A stretch of DNA of 64,000 bases, taken from assembly GCA_022264855.1 (NCBI GenBank), contig JABYQU010000073.1, positions 1 to 64,000 on the forward strand, read 5' to 3'. Positions 1 to 11,686 of this stretch are shown in pieces (the stretch's first letter is position 1; every line of letters begins with the position of its first letter). This DNA is from Lenzites betulinus. Taxonomy: Eukaryota > Basidiomycota > Agaricomycetes > Polyporales > Polyporaceae. Below the pieces are notes generated by a model that saw nothing but the letters and a program-made list of their open reading frames with translations, had not been told where the DNA came from and ran no database searches. The position numbers and the translations under genes were made by a program.

Positions 1-3000
1 CAGGTCTTCGAAGACACCTATACTGCCCAAGCTACCGTTGGCGACATTAACAAGGGCGTCACAAACCACAAGGTATTACATCAATGCACGCTATACACAT
101 GTGTGCTCATTCAGGTTAGAATCTCGAATCCTCCGACGTCTCGCTGCTCGTCTTCGGCAACGGCGATGGTGGAGGCGGACCGCTCGAGAAGATGTTGGAG
201 AACGTGAGTGCATCCCGCGAGGCTCTCGCGAGTGCCACGTTCTGATGACATGCAGCTCCGACGCATTCGGGCGACGGGTAATCACTCGCGAGACATCGCC
301 CCGGTAAACATGGGACACTCCGTGGACGAGTTCTTCGACGTGCTCGCCAATGATTCGGCGGCTGGCACAAAGCTTCCGAACTGGTGGGTACCGCTCTGAG
401 ATACCAGATCGGCGATGCGGAATCGCTCACTATTGAATCCACAGGAGCGGCGAATTGTACCTGGAGGTGCGCCGCACGTTGCACACATAAGATGAACTTG
501 GCCCGCGTACTCACCGTTCTATTTAGTTCCACCGTGGTACATACACCTCCCACGGTAAGCCATTTGCGCCAACAACCTGGAGCGTCAGTCTAACACGATC
601 TCATAGGGTCCATCAAGAAGGGCAACAGGAAATCCGAGATCCTCCTGCGCGATGTGGAGGTAAGTCGCGCGACGCTCCGCTGTCGACGGGGCGCTCAACC
701 ACGTGTGACCGCAGATCTTGTCCACGTTTGCCAGCCTGTACAGGTTCCACAAGTCGGACTATGTGTACCCCAACGAGCGGATTAACGACTGCTGGGAGAA
801 AGTTCTTCTCAACCAATGTGCGTAACACGTCTGCATTGTTAGCCTGGTCGTGCTGATTTTTGCATTCGCTCCAGTCCACGACGGTACGTATTCGTTGAAT
901 TTTGTGAGGTGGCATGGGCTCACCCGTTTGAATCGCTTTAGTGCTCCCCGGTTCGGCCATGTAAGCGTCATTTGTACAGTTTTCATTTGTACATACTAAC
1001 ATCGCACAGCGGCATGGTGTACGACGACGCCGAGAAGTTGTACGCCGAAGTGGCCAAGGAGGGGCATTCGCTTATCGAAGAAGCGTTCAAGGCGATCTTC
1101 CCGCCGTCCGTCTCCCTCACCGATCCTACGATGAAGTCAAAGAAGACCGGCACCCTTGTCGGATACAACACGACCTTCTTCCCCCGCCGTGACATCGTCG
1201 AGGTGCCGCTGGTGGGCGCCGCCTCCAGGCTGCGCTCGCAGGTCGTGCAGGCGTCTAAGGATGGCATGACGGGACTTGCTCTCATGGATTGCGCGGCTCC
1301 CGGCGGCTTGTCGTACGGCACCGGGATGTACGCCGACTGCAAGCCGGTATCCGGTGAGTTATACCATGTATAACATACATAGTCGTCGTACTAATGGATA
1401 CCAGTTTCTCGCCTCGGGGAGGACCACTTCGTGATCAGGAACGCTAGCGTCCAGCTGACTGTCTCCGGAGGAAGGATCACCAGTCTGTGGGATGTTGCGC
1501 TCGAGTACGTCTCATCGTATCAGACATGGAAAAGCTTTTCTGATGTATACCTCCATTCCTCAGGCGCGAGCTCATCCCTGAGGGCGAGACCGGAGGCCTG
1601 GTGATCTTCGATGACAGACCGAACTATTGGGATGCTTGGGGTATGTCGGAAACTGCCGCTCTCGGAGTATACGCTTACGTTCCCTGCAGACGTCGAGATC
1701 CACCATCTCGAGAAGTACAACAAGCTTCGCTTTGCGAACGTCTCGGTCGTTGCGGAGGGTCCCCTGCGCGCCTCCCTGAGGGCGGAAGTCAAATACGGTC
1801 AGAGCACAATCAACGTTCTGGTATGTGGAGAATTGTTATCACGCTCGATGCATCCCGCTGAATATCTGGTTGTCAGATCTCCCTGGATGCGGTTCCTGGT
1901 GCGACCTGCCCAATTACTTGTTCAGACTGGCAAAAATACTGACTGAACGATAGCTTCGCTGAAGAAGAACTCTCGCTCCTTCTTCCGCTTCGACGCCGAG
2001 GTTGACTGGCACCAGAGGCACGAGTTCCTGAAGTGTAAGTATCATCACCTCTTCAAAGGGGCTCAAGTGTTGAATGGCATACAGTCGAACTCCCGCTCAA
2101 CATCCACAACGATAATGCAACGTACGAGACACAGTTTGGGCACGTTCAGAGGCCGACGCACAAGAACACGACCTGGGATATGGCCAAGTTCGAGGTCTGC
2201 GGGCACAAGGTACGTGTCTCACGCATCCGTTCACGACTTTTGGCTTTGGCTCAATTGACCGCGTTTCTGGCAGTACGCGGACCTGAGCGAGTTCGGCTAT
2301 GGCGTTGCCATCCTCTCGGAGTCGAAGTATGGCTTCTCGTGCCGCGGCAACATTTTGCGTATCTCTCTTCTGCGTGCAGCGACGGCCCCGGATGCCGAGC
2401 AGGACCAAGGTGCGTACATATTGCTGTGCGTTTGTGTTTTTGCGTTGGTCAACTTGCATCTGCGCAGGCAAGCACGAGTTCTCCTGGGCTGTCATGCCGC
2501 ACCAGGGCTCGTTCTTGGAGTCGGATGTACCGGTCGCTGCTATTTTGTTCAACTCTCCCCTGCATGGTAGGTTCATCGCAACTACCGTCTGACAAGCGCT
2601 AACGTATTCGACGGTAGTTCGCCTGCTTGAGGACACCACAGAGGCTCCGCTTCTCAAGACGAAGCCGGGCTTCAGTCTCGAGGGTGCTTCGAACGTTTTC
2701 CTCGAGACCGTCAAGCGCGGGCTGGACGACGACTTTAGCAAGCACGACGCCGCTGCGCCCACTGTTGTGCTGCGTCTCTACGAGGCCTACGGCGGTCACG
2801 CGCAAGTCAAGTTCACGATCGCGAGCCACATCCCCGTAGTGAAGGCTGTTGTCACAAACCTGTTGGAGGACGAAGTAGAGGAGCTGAGCCTGCTCCAGAC
2901 TGAGGACGCGGCTCTCGCCATGAAGCTCAAGTTCCACGGGTTCGAGGTCAAGACCGTCAAGCTGACTTTGGGAAAGCCTGGGTGCGTTTTCTCCGTTCAT

Positions 3001-3086
3001 GGTGTGCGTCAGTTGAGCTGACTTCCCCTTGCAGGAGCCTCCCGAAGAGGGACAGCTGGGTGACCATTGAGAAGCCCCGTGCTTGA
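1..3086 (+). CDS. AMS1: GH38 alpha-mannosidase, Ams1 (vacuolar/class IIC) type, 3' part
   Basis: This gene removes alpha-linked mannose from oligosaccharides; fungal Ams1 relatives work in the vacuole in glycan turnover. The 5' end and start lie before the window. Reading frame 1 is open from base 1 to a GT at 73, and further exons follow. They show the family segment [19 protein letters not shown] (about 137-203), then [10 protein letters not shown] (about 450), [20 protein letters not shown] (about 735), the middle-domain start FHDVLPGSAI, and the long C-terminal beta-sandwich ([47 protein letters not shown]). The stop is TGA at 3084-3086, after [13 protein letters not shown]. About ten short introns interrupt it. 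The visible frame has no stop or frameshift, so the gene looks functional. The gene upstream is not in the window. Downstream, the palindrome begins 65 bases after the stop and probably holds the 3' UTR end. The family assignment is firm; vacuolar location is by homology only. Confidence 0.93.
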
Positions 3087-3151
3087 ACGGATGCTTGGCC
3101 CGGCGATGTTGCCGCTGTGTACTATTAGCCGGACTGTGTTGTACCAAAATG

Positions 3152-4016
3152 CACGGCAAGCATAGGCATTTTGCAGGCCCCCTGACACGCCCATGGAATG
3201 ACCTCCACAGCTTTGGTGGCATTAAACCTCCTTGACGATGTAATTAAGCTAGCCATTGATCATTCCAATATAATACCTTCAATTATGACCGTCCACGAGG
3301 AATATAAGCTTTGTTGTGCTTTGGAAGCACTCTGGGATGTGTGCGGAATCTGACATGTCGCGGGCGCGTCACTGTACAATGAATAATATAGAAATATAGT
3401 CTTTCGAGCACAAGGGAAGCGACCAGGAACGGCTCATTTCGATACACGAGGAAGTATCGGTGTCGCGTTGCGTGGAATGTCTTTGTCACGGAACATTGCA
3501 AGTCACAAGACATTTCAAAAAAATCGATGAATTCCAGTGGACGTTGAATTTCCTTGGTACTTCAAATGTCAAGAAGATTCCAATCGAACAAAGGAATTAC
3601 ATTTGAAGTACCAAGGAAATTCAACGTCCACTGGAATTCATCGATTTTTTTGAAATGTCTTGTGACTTGCAATGTTCCGTGACAAAGACATTCCACGCAA
3701 CGCGACACCGATACTTCCTCGTGTATCGAAATGAGCCGTTCCTGGTCGCTTCCCTTGTGCTCGAAAGACTATATTTCTATATTATTCATTGTACAGTGAC
3801 GCGCCCGCGACATGTCAGATTCCGCACACATCCCAGAGTGCTTCCAAAGCACAACAAAGCTTATATTCCTCGTGGACGGTCATAATTGAAGGTATTATAT
3901 TGGAATGATCAATGGCTAGCTTAATTACATCGTCAAGGAGGTTTAATGCCACCAAAGCTGTGGAGGTCATTCCATGGGCGTGTCAGGGGGCCTGCAAAAT
4001 GCCTATGCTTGCCGTG
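3152..4016. repeat. Near-contiguous perfect palindrome (2 x 418 bp arms, 29 bp spacer)
   Basis: Bases 3152-3569 and 3599-4016 are reverse complements with no mismatch that I could find, around a 29-base spacer at 3570-3598. Paired coordinates always sum to 7168. Because of this, each arm carries the same 76-codon open frame on opposite strands; neither looks like a real protein. The left arm starts 65 bases after the alpha-mannosidase stop, so mannosidase transcripts could run into it and fold back. The bases just outside the arms are ATG on both sides, too little to call a target-site duplication. It could be a recent inverted duplication, a foldback element or an assembly fold-back artefact. 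Confidence 0.9.
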
Positions 4017-4186
4017 ATGTGTTCTGGATGGACGGACAATCATCAATGTGCATTTGCATGTACCACAAGGCTGCCCGACATCTACATCACGAGTGCAGTG
4101 TGGTCTGGTCAGTAGACGAAGACGCAGATGCTGAAAGCATTCCATAGACAAGTCCAATGATAGCACAAAGCATGATTTCCTTACGT

Positions 4187-5874
4187 CTACTGCGAACAGC
4201 AATACAGATAAACGACGAGGGCAGAAGCACCAACTGCCCACAGCGTCAAAGCAGCCACCGCCATCGCTCTCGCCGGGCTTTCGTTCCCAACTACCATGAT
4301 GTGAGGCTCGTCAAACGCTCCAGCGCGGAGCGCGTACACAGCAAGAAGGACCTCCCGTGCACTCAGCTGCGCAAACGCTTCCCAGAAACGCGCGTAATCC
4401 GGATCGTCGTGCGACGCGGCAATGGCGGCGTACCTCGAACGCTCGGAGAACGCGTCGAGCTCATACAAGATGGGCATGAGCGCGCTGTAGGCTGGGTCGT
4501 CCGGGTCGGTGTCAGCCGGGGTTTCTGCGTCTGTGTCTGATATCGCCGGAGTGGCTCTGGGGACCTATGCGGAGGTTGCGGCGTCAATATTCATAAGGGC
4601 GAAGATGATATGCAGATGTGCGGTTCACCGTACCTGTTCTTTGTTTGGGTCCGGTACCTGGCTGTTGCGGTAGGACGGCACAGCGTCATCCGTGAGACGC
4701 TCGCTAGTCGATGCACCGGAGTAGAAAAGCGCGTCGAAGGCGTCTTCGTAGATGCTCAGGGCATCCTACTCAGGTAGCGTCAGCGATATGGACTTGACAT
4801 CAGAGCTTCAGATTGGCTGCGTACCTCAGACACGCTATCGAATTGGAGATTTTGTTCAGAAACGCTATCGGATCCTGCAGATGCTGTCTCAGGAAATGAG
4901 GTCGAGCTGCTCGCGGTGGAGGCATCATGACGGTTTGCATCGTCCGACTGGACGTGTTTTGAGCGCGTGATGAATGCGTTCGAGGTACGCTGAGTCAAAT
5001 GTGCGTGAGCGAGGTTCCAAGCTGACGCTTGTATCAAGAGATGCGTAGCCTTGTGTACCTTGTGTTTCGCCGAACGGAACACTCGCAGGAGATTGCGAGG
5101 GGAGGCCTGATTAGCATGAACAATCGTGTCTTCCTGGCCACCGATATGGACTCTATTGGCGATCTCGCCATCTGTGTTTCGGCGCGGTATACGAGTAGGG
5201 GACAGCAGCGGGACGGAGAATAACGTTTCGCCGGTGGGAAGGCTGAGGCGTCTCAAGTTGAGCGGCCGTATGCGAGAGAACCTTCGTCCTGAACGTTTGA
5301 TAGTATTCTCGTCTGGTGTTGATTCCTCCTCGGGCTCCTGTTAGGCAGATATGTCCGCCTAGTTAGTACAAGGCGTCTTCTAGCATCGATAATTGATATA
5401 ACCTCATGTATTGTACGCGGGCGTCCCTCGAGCAGCTGCCTGCCGATTGGTGTACCCTGAATAAACAATCGGGTATGTGCTGAATACTCGGATCTGTACT
5501 TTATAACGGCGATCCTCACCTTGGAGTCGAGTAACTCATTCGGTGCACTTTTCTGGAGTATAAACTCTCAGCTAAGCGTGTCAATTTGCAACTTAGCACG
5601 CCACGTACTTTGTCATCCGTTTGTTTCTCCCAGTACTCTTGCACTATAGTGATTTGGCAACGAGGATCGACATAGCATGGACAGTCGGAGTGCATCGCTG
5701 CCAAGCGGTCGATTGGAGTTGGCTAAGCATGAGGGAAGCAGGTTAGGGTATGAATTAGCAGACTGCATCGGGTATCTGCAATATGCTCACTTGAGACATC
5801 TCCCTAGCGGATGCTTGACGTGTAACGGAGAAGGACGCAGACTTTCGCTCGTCGCTGTCGTCGATGCCACTCAT
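4187..5874 (-). CDS. Unrecognised protein with C-terminal membrane anchor
   Basis: I do not recognise this family. The chosen start ATG (5872-5874) opens a 28-codon exon, MSGIDDSDERKSASFSVTRQ onward, ending at a GTGAGC donor at 5790. Later exons read PTPIDRLAAMHSDCPCYVDP, then ITIVQEYWEKQTDDK, a short exon ending NELLDSK, then GTPIGRQLLEGRPR, a long polar Ser/Arg-rich region (about 5320-4830), DALSIYEDAFDALFYSG, and a last exon with DDPAYSALMPILYELDAFSE. The C-terminus is hydrophobic (AMAVAALTLWAVGASALVVY, then LYCCSQ and a TAG stop at 4187), which suggests a tail-anchored or single-pass protein. The intron near 5350-5430 is ambiguous: a branch-like CTAAC is clear but the donor is not. The gene converges with the mannosidase across the palindrome. 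Exon phases agree for most joints, which supports a real gene, but no function is inferred. Confidence 0.6.
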
Positions 5875-6628
5875 TTCCAGTCTTCGGGGAGGGAGGGAAG
5901 ATGCAGGATTGCTGATGACAGTCAATATGGACGTTGAAGACCAAGGGAAGAAAAGAGGGAGGATACAGACGTCTGCATTTATATCGCCATTGTGCCTGCA
6001 CTCATTGCTTGGATCCTGGAAAAAGGGCGCCTCTTTGGTGAGACAATGCAACTCGGCAGTGGCGGTGGCACGCATTGGGCCACAGGCTAGCGACGGCCAT
6101 GCGAGGTTTGTGCGGTCTACATGTTACATGTCGTTTGATTCCATTCACTCGGTGAATGCGTGCACTTATCGGAAAACCCTATAACTCGATCAAATCGTGG
6201 TTCTGCCAGTAGGGCTCCGAAACATGCAGTTCAAGTCGACTGGCCGATGTCTTATCGCATTGATTACACATCTTGTTAGTGACGTTGCCATACTAGCTAA
6301 CATTCAACCAGCTCACATTTCACTCTTTTCACGTATATCCACTACAAAGAGTTAATAATCTTCAGTCGCGAAGTCTGGTAAAGGCTGGTAAAGGAGTGCC
6401 ACGTGTGCCAACTTAAGAGAGCTTGGTACCGATGCGATCTATCGGCGCTAGATTAGTACTTACTAGTACTAGCGCCGCCAGTGTTGCTGGATAATCTCAG
6501 CTACTTTGCGAAGCTACCGGGAGGACTATCGCTGCTGCTCCATATACAATGCGCAAAAATGGTACACAAATTCAATTCCATCTGTTACAAGCTACATTGA
6601 AGAACATTAGACGGCCCAGAAGCCGCCT
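5875..6628. other. Intergenic, no gene seen
   Basis: This is the 5' flank of the unrecognised gene at 4187-5874 and the 3' flank of the dehydrogenase at 6629. The only structure I see is a short hairpin-forming inverted repeat with 9-base arms CGGCGCTAG (6443-6451) and CTAGCGCCG (6469-6477). No RNA gene or conserved ORF was recognised. Confidence 0.5.
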
Positions 6629-7712
6629 CTAGCCGCTCCGCGGACGATGCGAGAGGAATTTGCCATTGTCGGCCGACGTCAGCTGGTCGATTACCTGTAG
6701 CTGCGCCGTTACGGACTGTTCTGGGGTCTCCAGCACAAACGCCTTCGTACCCTCAGCAATCTTGTGCAGTGTTGCCTTTGCCTCCGGATCACCTGCAAGG
6801 ATATATAGTCAGCACAAGGACCGGACATACGCTCATCGACGAGATTAAACATGAACATACCCGATTCGCCAAACGTGTCGGTGGTATCCACTAACCCGGG
6901 GGTGAGTGACACGACGACGAAGCCTTCTCCCTTGAGCTGCAGAGCCCACTTTGTCGTGGCGAGCGCTGCAGCAGCCTTCGTCGCCCCGTAAGCGCACATG
7001 TTTGCGATGCCCGCCTGGAGAACGAGCTGAGGGACTGCACCACCGGTGCTGATCACGACGATCTTCTTCGCCGATCCTGCACGCAAGAGAGGAAGGAACG
7101 CAGAGATGGAGTGTATCACGCCGAGCGTGTTGATTTTATACTATAACAATGGGGAATAAGCGATGGGGAGCCGACAGGGTGTGCGGGGGAACGTACAGCG
7201 TCGATGAAGTCCGCATCAAGAGCTTCGATGTTCTCACTGTGGGAGAGGCGCTGTTAAGGAGGGATAAAGTAAATCTCTATGCCGAGCGCTTACTAGTCGT
7301 TGAAACCAAGAAAGATGCTTTCCACATTCATTCGAGCGGCGTTGTGGATCAGGTAGTCCAACTTTCCTCCAGTAACCGCTGCAACTTCCTTCGCGGCACG
7401 CTAGATCGTGCATATTGTGTCATCGGCACAGAACTAGGAGAGAAATTTACAACATACCTCCAGAGACTTGTAATCCACAACATCAGCCTCAACGACGTGG
7501 ACATTCTTGAGGTCCGCTATCGCTCCGGCGAGATGTATGCTTGTCTGTTTGTTGCGAACTACCGCAAAGACGATAGAATCGGGACGCGCGGCCTGTGAAC
7601 GGTAATAAGTAAGGATATATATAAGAGCAGACTGTTGACACTCTACCAGTTGACGAATATACTCAAGACCAATCCCGCGAGAGGCACCCACCACAGCGTA
7701 AGAGATAGGCAT
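6629..7712 (-). CDS. Short-chain dehydrogenase/reductase, copy 1
   Basis: This is an NAD(P)-dependent oxidoreductase of the classical SDR fold, probably cytosolic. From ATG 7712 the protein begins MPISYAVVGASRGIGLEYIR, with the glycine-rich cofactor motif GASRGIG. A first intron follows RQL. Later exons give VVEADVVDYKSLE, LDYLIHNAAR (the NNAG-like strand), NTLGVIHSISAFLPLLR, the Ser strand KIVVISTGG, and the catalytic pair in YGATKAAAA (YxxxK). The tail ends DNGKFLSHRPRSG with TAG at 6629-6631. Five introns fit GT-AG rules with consistent phase, including the joins SLE/RAAKE and DADFIDA/YKINT. The total length is close to the usual 250-280 residues for the fold. A paralogue lies in the same orientation at 8418-9533. 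Substrate is unknown; SDRs of this type occur both in primary metabolism and in terpenoid or polyketide clusters. Confidence 0.9.
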
Positions 7713-8417
7713 ATTGATACCGTAGACGTGAATGAAGCGGAAGGCAAAAGCTGCTTGGATGTGATGTCACCGAGGAGGTCAGTGCTGCTGGTTCAGACTG
7801 GACAGTACATACGCTTGTTATATAGCGCGATGCCGCTGCGCATCCTGGCCCCTTCTGAGAATGTCTTCCGAGTCGCTTGCCAGGAGAACGCGTAGGTATC
7901 GGCATTGGACACCACGATACCTTCGTTACATATCAAACTTTTGAAAGGAAGTCCGAGTCGGAGAAGTAGGTGTTCCAATGCTGCAGCTGAGAGTCTAGGA
8001 AGCCGGAGATACTGGTATACCTATCCCCTACGTATTAGGGGATAGCGTATAACGTAGACGTTCGGCTGAACGAACGCGTCACCTGGAGCTGCGCGCTCGC
8101 TGATATCAGGGGTCTTCAGTCTACTTAGTCTAGAGCCAAAAACATCAGTATGGTCCGATAGTGAAGCATACGTGCATGAACTTGCATTTTTAGATCATGG
8201 AGGAGGAGTGTAAGACGGTGGTGGCAGTGTGGCGGTGGTTTCTTAAAACTCGACTTACCAGAGAGTCGGAGTTTTCAGACTCCGCGACTGGCATTACTAG
8301 AAGGCTAGACTTAGACTTGTGTAGATCTTGTACGCTAAGATTGAAAATCGTGCTCCATCGTGCTCCCAGGGAAATTCAGCAAAAGGGCGCAGTCATATGT
8401 TGATTGCAACTGCACCA
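7713..8417. other. Intergenic between the two dehydrogenases
   Basis: The segment is the promoter side of SDR copy 1 and the 3' flank of copy 2. No ORF with family resemblance or RNA gene was seen. Around 8010-8050 a short imperfect inverted repeat occurs (CTATCCCCTACG / CGTATTAGGGGATAG). Confidence 0.45.
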
Positions 8418-9533
8418 CTACACGTTGACAGCCTCGCCGGTATAAGTCAAAAACGCTCCGTTTTTCTTCATGTCGAGCCCCTCAACGATGCGCAACTGTG
8501 CTTGTACGGACTGAGCGGGAGTCAAAAGCTGCACGCGATGACCTGCAGCGTTCATCCTGTCCACTATCTCCCGCTTCGACAATCCCGCTAAAATTGCAGG
8601 TCAATATTTCCTAACGTCTTGTAGAGAAACAATCGATAAGCAACACACCTGGCGGAGGGTTGACAGAAGTTTCCTCCGTATCCACCACTCCAGGGCAGAG
8701 CGACACGACGATGAACCCCTCCCTGCTGAGGCGGGCGGCGTATTTCGCGGCGATCATCGCTGCTGCGGCCTTGGAGGTGCAGTACGCGGCGACGTCCGCG
8801 GAGCCCGCGCGCACGCTCAACGCCGGACTCGCGCCCTCGGTATTAAGTAACACGATCTTCTTGGCAGCGCCGAGGCGGAGGAGCGGGAGAAACGCTGCGA
8901 TACTGTGGGCCATCCCGAGTGCATTCACTTTGAACTACGAGTTTACACACAAGCAGATTAGAAAGGGTAAGACCCAAACGAGGGATGCTTACCGATTCTA
9001 TGAAGTCGAGGTCGAAGTCATCAAGGTCTTCGCTATAGCCAAGATATGTGAGGTCGCGTAGCTAGGCACTCCGGTTGAAGAATGCAAGCATGCGTACTAT
9101 TCGTCTATCGCCTTGTTCAAAGCGCCATTCATGCGCGCTGCGCTATGGATGAGGACGTCGAGCGAGCCACCGGTGAGTGCAGCGATATCCTGGGCAGCGC
9201 GCTACCATCGTTCAAGAAGTCAACGGGTTCAGTTTTGTAAAGACGATCCGAGCGGATAACTCACCTGGAGAGAGCGGTGGTCGACAACATCCCCTTGGAT
9301 AATATGGATGTTCCGATGAAGTTGTGCGACACTCTTGAGGTGAGGAGCGCTCGTGTTGCGGACTACCGCAATGACCTCTGTATCTAGCCCGCGTGCAGCC
9401 TAGTCACCGCAAATATGTTAGTGTGGGATCATATACGTATACGGCCGTTGGTCTGCTGTGCGCGTACCAGCTGTCGCACAAATTCGAGGCCGATGCCTCT
9501 TGAAGCACCGATGACCGCGTAATATGATGACAT
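8418..9533 (-). CDS. Short-chain dehydrogenase/reductase, copy 2
   Basis: This is a paralogue of the SDR at 6629-7712 with the same exon plan. The start ATG (9531-9533) gives MSSYYAVIGASRGIGLEFVR with cofactor motif GASRGIG. Then come IHIIQGDVVDHRSLQ, DVLIHSAARMNGA, VNALGMAHSIAAFLPLLRLG, the Ser strand KIVLLNTEG, and the catalytic YCTSKAAAAM (YxxxK). The protein ends GAFLTYTGEAVNV with TAG at 8418-8420. Introns follow RQL, the DVVDHRSLQ exon, the DFIES exon and the VNPPPG exon. Motifs are complete, so it is probably active. Residues differ between the copies in the substrate-side segments (GGAVPQLVLQAG against EGASPALSVRAG), so the two enzymes may have diverged in substrate. Which substrate is unknown. 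Confidence 0.9.
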
Positions 9534-11686
9534 CGAGAACCTTCAAGCTTTGTTAGAGCTAATGAGGTCTGAGTCGTTAGTTATACGAAGTCCGAGAGAA
9601 AGCAGATTAGAAGTCGCTGCTCGTAGGGTAAAGCTCATGAGAAGTTTTATACCGGTATCGTACTGGCGACTGTTGGCCGATGCCGAGTGTAGACGTCGAC
9701 CAGGCGAGAAAAGCATCCTGGGCACTGCGCCGTTCTCCCACACACTAAGCACTTGACTCTTAAGAAATTTCACCTCTGCAGAGCGCCTTCTCGGTTGGGC
9801 AAGCCGTGATAGCGAATCGCTCACGACGAGGTTCGGCATGAACCACAATTTCATCACAGCCGTTCAGGCTGTTGTGCACGCCGCTTTCGCCGAGGGACGT
9901 GTTCGGTAGGAAGACCACGTAACCTCTGCGGCCGTGGGCGCACAGAGACTGATTAAATTCATATACGCAGAGAACTAATGGTCGCGTGAGGACTGGCTGA
10001 GTGAAACGAGCCTGAGCATATCATCGCAGAAATGATCAACGTACAATGATATCTCAAGCACAGGGCTCGTCGAGATCATTCTTCGCTTGGTTTGAAGAGT
10101 CCCTGCGCCCAGCCTGAAAGTCTTGCCAGAGTGGAAGCATCACACTGAGTATTACTTGGATATGGAAGGGAGCCAATCGTCCAAACAAGTATTTACTGTG
10201 ACATGAGAGAAGGAACTTGGAAGGTTTACAACTCCGCCGGCGCGCCCTCTAGCAGCGCTTAGAGGCGCTGTCCTCCGCCGCCATCTCCCTCTCCAGTTAA
10301 ACTCTCCTAATCAATGATGCTTCACTAGATTTGCCGCGCTTTTGCAAAGTGCAAAGGTCTAGAAAAGGAAGTGATATTATTCACTTTACTATACCACTGC
10401 TGGCATATATTCGATATGATACTTGCTTTCTGACATGGGCGATACATCTACACTGCTCCTGATACTGGACGACACATACGATGTCGTAGTGACCGTTCTC
10501 ACTGATAGCGCCTATGATATAGTACACGGATGGACGATCTCTTGTATGTGTCAAGAATACGGCAAATAATCTTGATGCAACTTGTGCGAAGCATCTTCCT
10601 CAGAATATTGCAGCGTACGTCGATATCTCGTAATTTTCCCCTTCAGTCGTTTCCAATTGACGTGGCAGATGCACCAGAATCACTACCATCCTTTGGAGTG
10701 TTTGCCTGAGGTCCTACGGTCTAGTCTCGTGCAATAACACCATGCAGGTGCTTCTTGCCACGGGAGCGAAAACAGTCGGCAAGCTTGCATACTACCTGCC
10801 CTCCCCCCATTAAACGAAACTCGACTTTTCGCCATCGACGCACTGGCATGGTAAGATCACACACCCGCGATTTCATCGTTCTCATCGCCGCTCTGGACAC
10901 GGGGAGATCCAAATATCATTGTGGGCGTGTGTTCACTCGCTACGTACATCAATTCGCTTCAGTCCTCAGGCCTCAGCGCTCAACTGATGCCATCATGCGA
11001 CAATGCAGGGATTGGGAATGCTCAATTCTGGCCGGCCGCTGGATGGGACATACTTTTACGAGCACTTCCAGGAACTTCCCCGCCAAAACCGCTGGTTTCA
11101 GTCTGTCAAAAGCTGTACTGGCAAGTGACCGGCGGCCAGAACTGAACGCCCCTATTCGCAGTGCGCAGGTGCATAGGACTCACACTTCGCGTACACATTT
11201 GTTGTCAACAGTACCGGCTCGCCGCATTGCCAGTAACTTATCTGTCTTGAGACAGCATGGCGTGGGTCTCAAAGCCCCTCTGGAAAGCTGTCCGGCGGTA
11301 ACACACGCGCACGCACAATGTGCGTCGCGCTCACGAGATGATTCTTCTCGCGTGCGCCAACTCCGCGCGTGGCGACGGTACAACGCACTCCGTCAAGGAG
11401 GCTTTTGGTCCTACATACGGTAAGCGATCTTGAGTGATCACTACCTTGTCCCTTGATCGCCGATAGGTATCTAGTCTCACTGGTCCGAGGCAGGTCTTCT
11501 TCAGCGCGCGATAGATACCCTGCATGCGAGGCTCCCACCGACGAGATCTTTAAAAGTCCCCGGGGAGGCTTGGCTCGCTCTGCGCTTGCACGGGACTCCT
11601 CTTACCCTTCTTCCCCTTTGCTTGCCACTGGTTTCAAGTTGCTTCCCGCGTTCCGTTTGCCCTTCGCAGGCTGATGTGCGGAAAAC
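9534..11686. other. 2.1 kb without a recognisable gene
   Basis: The region separates the SDR pair from a DUF6533 gene. Several open frames exist (the longest about 220 codons at 10755-11423, plus strand), but they begin without convincing starts, lack family motifs and have arginine-rich composition typical of antisense or random GC-rich frames. The last 300 bases are presumably the promoter of the gene at 11687. No tRNA, repeat or transposon was recognised. Confidence 0.45.

Noticed and set aside
3283..3885. Two identical 76-codon ORFs on opposite strands
   Set aside because: They are the same sequence in the two palindrome arms; identity comes from the inverted repeat and not from selection, and no family motif is present.
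3146..4019. 3-base ATG target-site duplication around the palindrome
   Set aside because: Three bases are expected by chance too often to support transposition.
10755..11423. 222-codon plus-strand ORF
   Set aside because: It does not begin at a convincing start and has Arg/Ser/His-rich random composition with no conserved motif or intron pattern.
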